Shown here piece by piece: positions 29,319 to 33,052 of a stretch of DNA of 33,052 nucleotides (position 1 is the stretch's first letter; each line of letters starts with the position of its first letter). Location: positions 1 to 33,052 of the forward strand of contig NZ_NRJH01000046.1 in assembly GCF_003585925.1 (NCBI RefSeq). Reading direction: 5' to 3'. Under the pieces are notes generated by a model that saw only the letters and a list, made by a program, of their open reading frames with translations, was not told where the DNA came from and ran no database searches. Made by a program: the position numbers and the translations under genes. Source of the DNA: Psittacicella melopsittaci. GTDB taxonomy: Bacteria; Pseudomonadota; Gammaproteobacteria; Enterobacterales; Psittacicellaceae.

Positions 29319-32300
29319 ATGAACCGTGTATTTAAATTAAAATACAACTCCAGAAGAAAAGATTTAGTTGTCGCTTCAGAATTGGCAACTAATGCTATCG
29401 CGCATACAGGAACAGGCAATTCTACAGAAAAAGCTGTTTCTAAATCTTCTACCCTCTTAAACTCAACTCTAACCACCGCAGGTCTAACCTCATTAGTAGC
29501 TGCTATGTCTCTGACAGCGCAAGCTAGTGCAGATCCTGCGCGTATTTTAGATGAAGTAGTTGCAGGTGATGCAATTATTAAGCAAGTTGGTCAAATTACT
29601 GAGATTGCAACTCAAGGTAATTCGATTTTAAACTGGCAAAAATTTAACATTCAAGCTGATGAAATTGTTAAATTTATCCAACAAAACTCAGATTCAGCGG
29701 TATTAAACCGTGTTATTGGTGGCCAAATTTCACAAATTTTAGGTACTTTACAATCAAACGGTAAAGTATTTGTGGTGAACCCAGCGGGTATCGTTTTTGG
29801 TAAAGACTCAGTTGTTGACGTTGCGGGTTTAGTTGCGTCTACATTAGATATCACTAATGAAGACTTTTTAAACGGCAATTATGTTTTCAACCAAGATAAA
29901 GACAAAGCGATTGCTCAAGTTGTGAGCCAAGGGATGATCAAAGTAGGTAAAGACGGTAATCTAAGCCTAATTGGTGGTCAAGTGGTGAACACGGGTATCT
30001 TAGAAGCTAAAGACGGTACAGTATACCTATTAGCTGGTCAATCAATTACCATCCAAGATTTAAATAACCCATTAATTTCTTATAAAGTAACTGCACAAAA
30101 CAAAGCAGTTAACTTAGGTAGCATCATTGGTAAAAACGTTGCTATGTTAGGTAGCAAAGTTGCTCATGGTGCAACATCTGCATCTGAATTTGCGGACATT
30201 ATGAGTAATTACGCAACTTCAGCAAACCAAGTATCTATTGATGCTAATGGTGATGTTGTTCTATTTGCAGGTTCTACTTCTGATGAAGTTCAATCTACCG
30301 CTCAAACTAACGCTGAAGTTACAGGTGTAAGAGAAGGTCTTGTTGTAACTAACGCAGCTATTAATGTATCTAATGCCCAAGGTAAAGCTGGTAAAGTAAC
30401 AGTTCTTGGTGACAAAATTCAAGTTGAAGATAAAACAGTAATTAACGCTACAGGCCTAGAAGGCGGTGAAGTAATTATTGGTGGTGACAAACTTGGTACA
30501 GGTACAGTTAAACTTTCGCAAAACACAACTATTGCAGCTGAAGCAAAAGTAGACGCATCTGCTAAAGGTCAAGCAGGTACAGTTATTCTTTGGGGTGACC
30601 AAGCTCAAGTAGATGGTACATTCCTTGCAACATCAGAAACTTCTTACGGTGGTTTAGTAGAAACCTCTGGTAAAGGAATTCATTTTGGTGACACATTTGA
30701 TGTTAATACAAGTTCACAATTAGGTAGCGATTACTTCGGTACATGGTTACTAGACCCAGTTTACATAATTGTAGCTTCAACTACCGCAGAAGCACAAAGC
30801 ATCCAAAGAAGTAAAAATTGGTATGCTAGTGGTAGAAGTTACAACTGGTCTACGATGGAGAACATGGATAATGTAACCTTAATAAATCAAAACCAGTTAA
30901 ATGATCGTTTAAGAAATAATAAGGTTGATTTCTATGGTGAAAAAGGCATTGCGATTCACAATGTTACTGTAAACTCTAACGCTGGAAAATTCAACATTTT
31001 CTCAAACAATGGTACCGCAGAAGTAAATAACTTCACCGCATATTTACCAAGTGCAAGCTTAAAAATCTATGGTAAATATGGTATGACTCTTACCAACTCA
31101 ACTATAGATGTTAGAACGTTTGAGTTAGGTACAGGTGATGGTGCATTAAGAAACGAAATTAAAACTACAGAAGAGCTTCTAAAAGTAAAATTTGATGTAG
31201 CTAATACTGTAATTAAAGCTTCAGGAGCAGGTAACCAAACAATTCGTGCTCAAGGTTGGGGTGGTTTTAATATGGATAATGTAACCATAGAAACCGCTAC
31301 AACAGGTTCTTTACTTGATATTCAGTCGAATGCTGATAACAATTGGAACAAGTTAAATCTTAAAGCTTATAGAGTTACACTTTGGGAGCCTCAGACTAAT
31401 AAAGAGCAAGTATCAATTAACATAACAGGTTCTGATTTAAATGTAACTACCAATTTATATTTACAAAATAAAAAAGCAGAATTTGTTATTAAAGATACAA
31501 ACATTAGTGGTGGTAACTACTCGTTTGCACATAAATCAATTTTAGCTGACAATGTTACTGCTAATACCGGAATTATAGGTTTCACTGCTCTAGAAGATAG
31601 CTTAGAAATTAAAAACTCAAACGTTGTAACTAAGACATCAACTAATGTAATTTCTACAAAACAAGATGTAATCTACTCTAACACGAGCTTCAATGTAGGT
31701 TCTGGTAGTTTAACTATGTCTGCGGGTAACAATGTTACTGTATCTAAAGAGTCATTTGCAAAAGTAAGTTTCAATGAAGATGCAAGCATTAATATCCATG
31801 GTGGTAATACAGCTACTATTGATCGTTTAGAGATTAAAGCTGCTAACATTAATGTTAGTGGTGGTACAGTTGATGTAAAAGGTTCTACTTTAGAAGCAGA
31901 TAAAAACTTAAGATTTGATGCAACAAATGAATTAAAAGTAGCAGATAATAATTTAACTGGTAACAAAACTGTTGCTTTCACTTCGAAAAATTCAGATGTA
32001 ATCATCAAAGATAATAATATTACGACTCAAGGTGATTTAGAAGTTGAGTCTACTAAAAACGTAGAATTAGCTGGAGATAAGGCAAATTACTATCTAGCTC
32101 CAACAGCTAACGTAACAGTTAAAGCTGGTGAAAAAGCTACTGTAGGTAACTTTAACAACACGCTTAACAGTATTACTGCAGAAGGTAATGATGTTGAGTT
32201 CAAAAACAATAACTTTACGTTAAAACAAGGTTTCACAACTAACTTAAACGGTACATTAGCTTTAGATAACACTACTGTAGAGACTGCTGGTAACGTAAAT

Positions 32301-33052
32301 GTAGCGGCTGCTAAAGGTGTTACTTTAACTAACCAAACTTCATTAACAGGTAGTAAAGTTGATGTTACTTCAAGTGCGGATGTAGTAGTTAACCAATCTA
32401 CTTTAGTAGCTACAGGCTCAACTGTAGATGTTAAAGGTGCTACTGTATCTCTAGATCGTGCAAGATTAAGTGGTGTTGATGCAGTTAACTTAACAGCAAC
32501 TGTAGGTAATGTTACAGCTGAAAGCACAGTTAAAACTAACGCATCTAACTTAAACATCCACGGTAACCAAGTAGTTTTAAGCAACTCAAGCTTTACTGGT
32601 AATGACACAGGTTACGCAACTATTACTTCAGTAGTAGAAGGTGGTGTTGATGTTATTAACACAACTATCAGACGTTACCTATGCTCTACAGTTCCAGAAA
32701 GTGTTGAATATGAAAAATACTTAGGTCCAGGTCTATATAACTTTGGTCCAGCAGGTGAAGCTGCAGAACGTTCTGAAAAAGAAACTGGTGAAAAAGATCG
32801 TGACTCAGTTGGTGATACTACTAACTCAAATATCGCTGATAAATCAACTTACACAACTGGTGATTCTTTAGTACAACACGAAGGTAAAGCAGTTGGTAAC
32901 GGTTTATACTATTGGAATTCAGGAGCAGAAACTGAAAACCCAGATGTTGCTTACAAAGAAGGTTACACTAACGGTGACTCTCTAGTACAACACGACGTTA
33001 AAGCAGTTGGTACAGGTATATACTCATTTAACGCAGGAGCAGAAACTGAGAA
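29319..33052 (+). CDS. Second HMW-like TPS exoprotein (TpsA2), cut by window end
   Basis: An open frame of 1244 codons from ATG 29319 to the window edge without a stop. The N-terminus MNRVFKLKYNSRRKDLVVAS, ELATN and a later hydrophobic core form an extended signal peptide. The TPS domain then closely follows TpsA1 (ILNWQKFNI, S-A-V-L-N-R-V-I-G-G, S-Q-I-L-G-T-L-Q-S-N-G-K-V-F, NPAGIVFGKD, S-T-L-D-I, LLAGQSITIQDLNNPLISYK). The following beta-helix is rich in Asn, Thr, Ser and Val and diverges from TpsA1. From about residue 1130 it leaves the helix, has one Cys (RRYLCST), and enters a Gly/Tyr/Glu-rich repeat region. No acidic Pro/Glu tail is seen up to the edge. It should use a TpsB pore, possibly shared with TpsA1. 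Likely a surface adhesin. The C-terminus is not visible. Confidence 0.92.
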   Translation, partial: MNRVFKLKYNSRRKDLVVASELATNAIAHTGTGNSTEKAVSKSSTLLNSTLTTAGLTSLVAAMSLTAQASADPARILDEVVAGDAIIKQVGQITEIATQGNSILNWQKFNIQADEIVKFIQQNSDSAVLNRVIGGQISQILGTLQSNGKVFVVNPAGIVFGKDSVVDVAGLVASTLDITNEDFLNGNYVFNQDKDKAIAQVVSQGMIKVGKDGNLSLIGGQVVNTGILEAKDGTVYLLAGQSITIQDLNNPLISYKVTAQNKAVNLGSIIGKNVAMLGSKVAHGATSASEFADIMSNYATSANQVSIDANGDVVLFAGSTSDEVQSTAQTNAEVTGVREGLVVTNAAINVSNAQGKAGKVTVLGDKIQVEDKTVINATGLEGGEVIIGGDKLGTGTVKLSQNTTIAAEAKVDASAKGQAGTVILWGDQAQVDGTFLATSETSYGGLVETSGKGIHFGDTFDVNTSSQLGSDYFGTWLLDPVYIIVASTTAEAQSIQRSKNWYASGRSYNWSTMENMDNVTLINQNQLNDRLRNNKVDFYGEKGIAIHNVTVNSNAGKFNIFSNNGTAEVNNFTAYLPSASLKIYGKYGMTLTNSTIDVRTFELGTGDGALRNEIKTTEELLKVKFDVANTVIKASGAGNQTIRAQGWGGFNMDNVTIETATTGSLLDIQSNADNNWNKLNLKAYRVTLWEPQTNKEQVSINITGSDLNVTTNLYLQNKKAEFVIKDTNISGGNYSFAHKSILADNVTANTGIIGFTALEDSLEIKNSNVVTKTSTNVISTKQDVIYSNTSFNVGSGSLTMSAGNNVTVSKESFAKVSFNEDASINIHGGNTATIDRLEIKAANINVSGGTVDVKGSTLEADKNLRFDATNELKVADNNLTGNKTVAFTSKNSDVIIKDNNITTQGDLEVESTKNVELAGDKANYYLAPTANVTVKAGEKATVGNFNNTLNSITAEGNDVEFKNNNFTLKQGFTTNLNGTLALDNTTVETAGNVNVAAAKGVTLTNQTSLTGSKVDVTSSADVVVNQSTLVATGSTVDVKGATVSLDRARLSGVDAVNLTATVGNVTAESTVKTNASNLNIHGNQVVLSNSSFTGNDTGYATITSVVEGGVDVINTTIRRYLCSTVPESVEYEKYLGPGLYNFGPAGEAAERSEKETGEKDRDSVGDTTNSNIADKSTYTTGDSLVQHEGKAVGNGLYYWNSGAETENPDVAYKEGYTNGDSLVQHDVKAVGTGIYSFNAGAETE
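32859..33052 (+). repeat. 114-bp (38-residue) coding repeats in TpsA2
   Basis: The unit starting GDSLVQH at 32859 recurs at 32973 with a period of 114 bp (GDSLVQHEGKAVGNGLYYWN versus GDSLVQHDVKAVGTGIYSFN), each followed by GAETE. A degenerate earlier copy is recognisable in the L-G-P-G-L-Y-N-F-G-P-A-G-E-A-A-E segment near 32725. The array continues past the window end. Confidence 0.8.

Noticed and set aside
31673..32608. Minus-strand open frames inside TpsA2
   Set aside because: Antisense to a continuous coding frame with homology to the first exoprotein's architecture.

Overview
The window looks like chromosomal DNA of an AT-rich, Gram-negative gammaproteobacterium, probably host-associated and near the Pasteurellales. 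The evidence is indirect: two HMW-type (filamentous-haemagglutinin-like) exoprotein genes with extended signal peptides, a TonB-dependent siderophore receptor ending in Phe, Sec signal peptides on many small proteins, and no rRNA or tRNA to place it more finely. Genes are sparse, and several intergenic gaps of 0.4-1.4 kb hold strong RNA-like secondary structure.

Layout. 1-2770: three small paralogous secreted-protein genes with CA-rich, almost G-free leaders, a possible structured RNA between the first two, and the 3' remnant of a further copy. 2852-3844: FMN-dependent nitronate monooxygenase-like gene. 8043-4022 (minus strand): TonB-dependent siderophore receptor followed by an SbmA/YddA-type ABC transporter, with a strong hairpin between them. 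8690-10130: two-gene unit of unrecognised exported proteins. 10414-11595: type I restriction specificity subunit (HsdS-like) with no HsdM or HsdR beside it. 12529-11798 (minus): fourth member of the small secreted family, with an Asn/Thr-rich insert. 12861-13539: nitroreductase broken by a +1 frameshift. 14578-14997: fifth family member. 15400-15970: intensely structured non-coding DNA, including a probable minus-strand RNA with a pseudoknot. 17298-16063 (minus): second orphan HsdS-like gene, preceded by a strong promoter and a three-hairpin leader. 18096-17467 (minus): cytoplasmic DsbA/FrnE-like thiol protein.

18740-24589 encodes a 1949-residue TpsA (HMW-like) exoprotein whose C-terminal half is an acidic low-complexity tail of about 820 residues. 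26269-24788 (minus) is an aldehyde dehydrogenase with an unusual cofactor-site substitution. 27154-27297 is a compact candidate sRNA with a near-consensus promoter and intrinsic terminator. 27662-27853 encodes a small Cys-containing peptide. 29319 to the window end is a second TpsA, open at the right edge and closely similar to the first in the secretion domain but with a different C-terminal part that begins a 38-residue repeat.

How they fit together: the window is dominated by envelope and surface functions (two exoproteins, five small exported paralogues, a siderophore receptor and transporter, two other exported proteins). The TpsB pore that the two exoproteins should need is not in the window, and neither are the HsdM and HsdR partners of the two HsdS-like proteins. 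The least explained parts are the small secreted family with its CA-rich leaders and the four or five structured non-coding segments.
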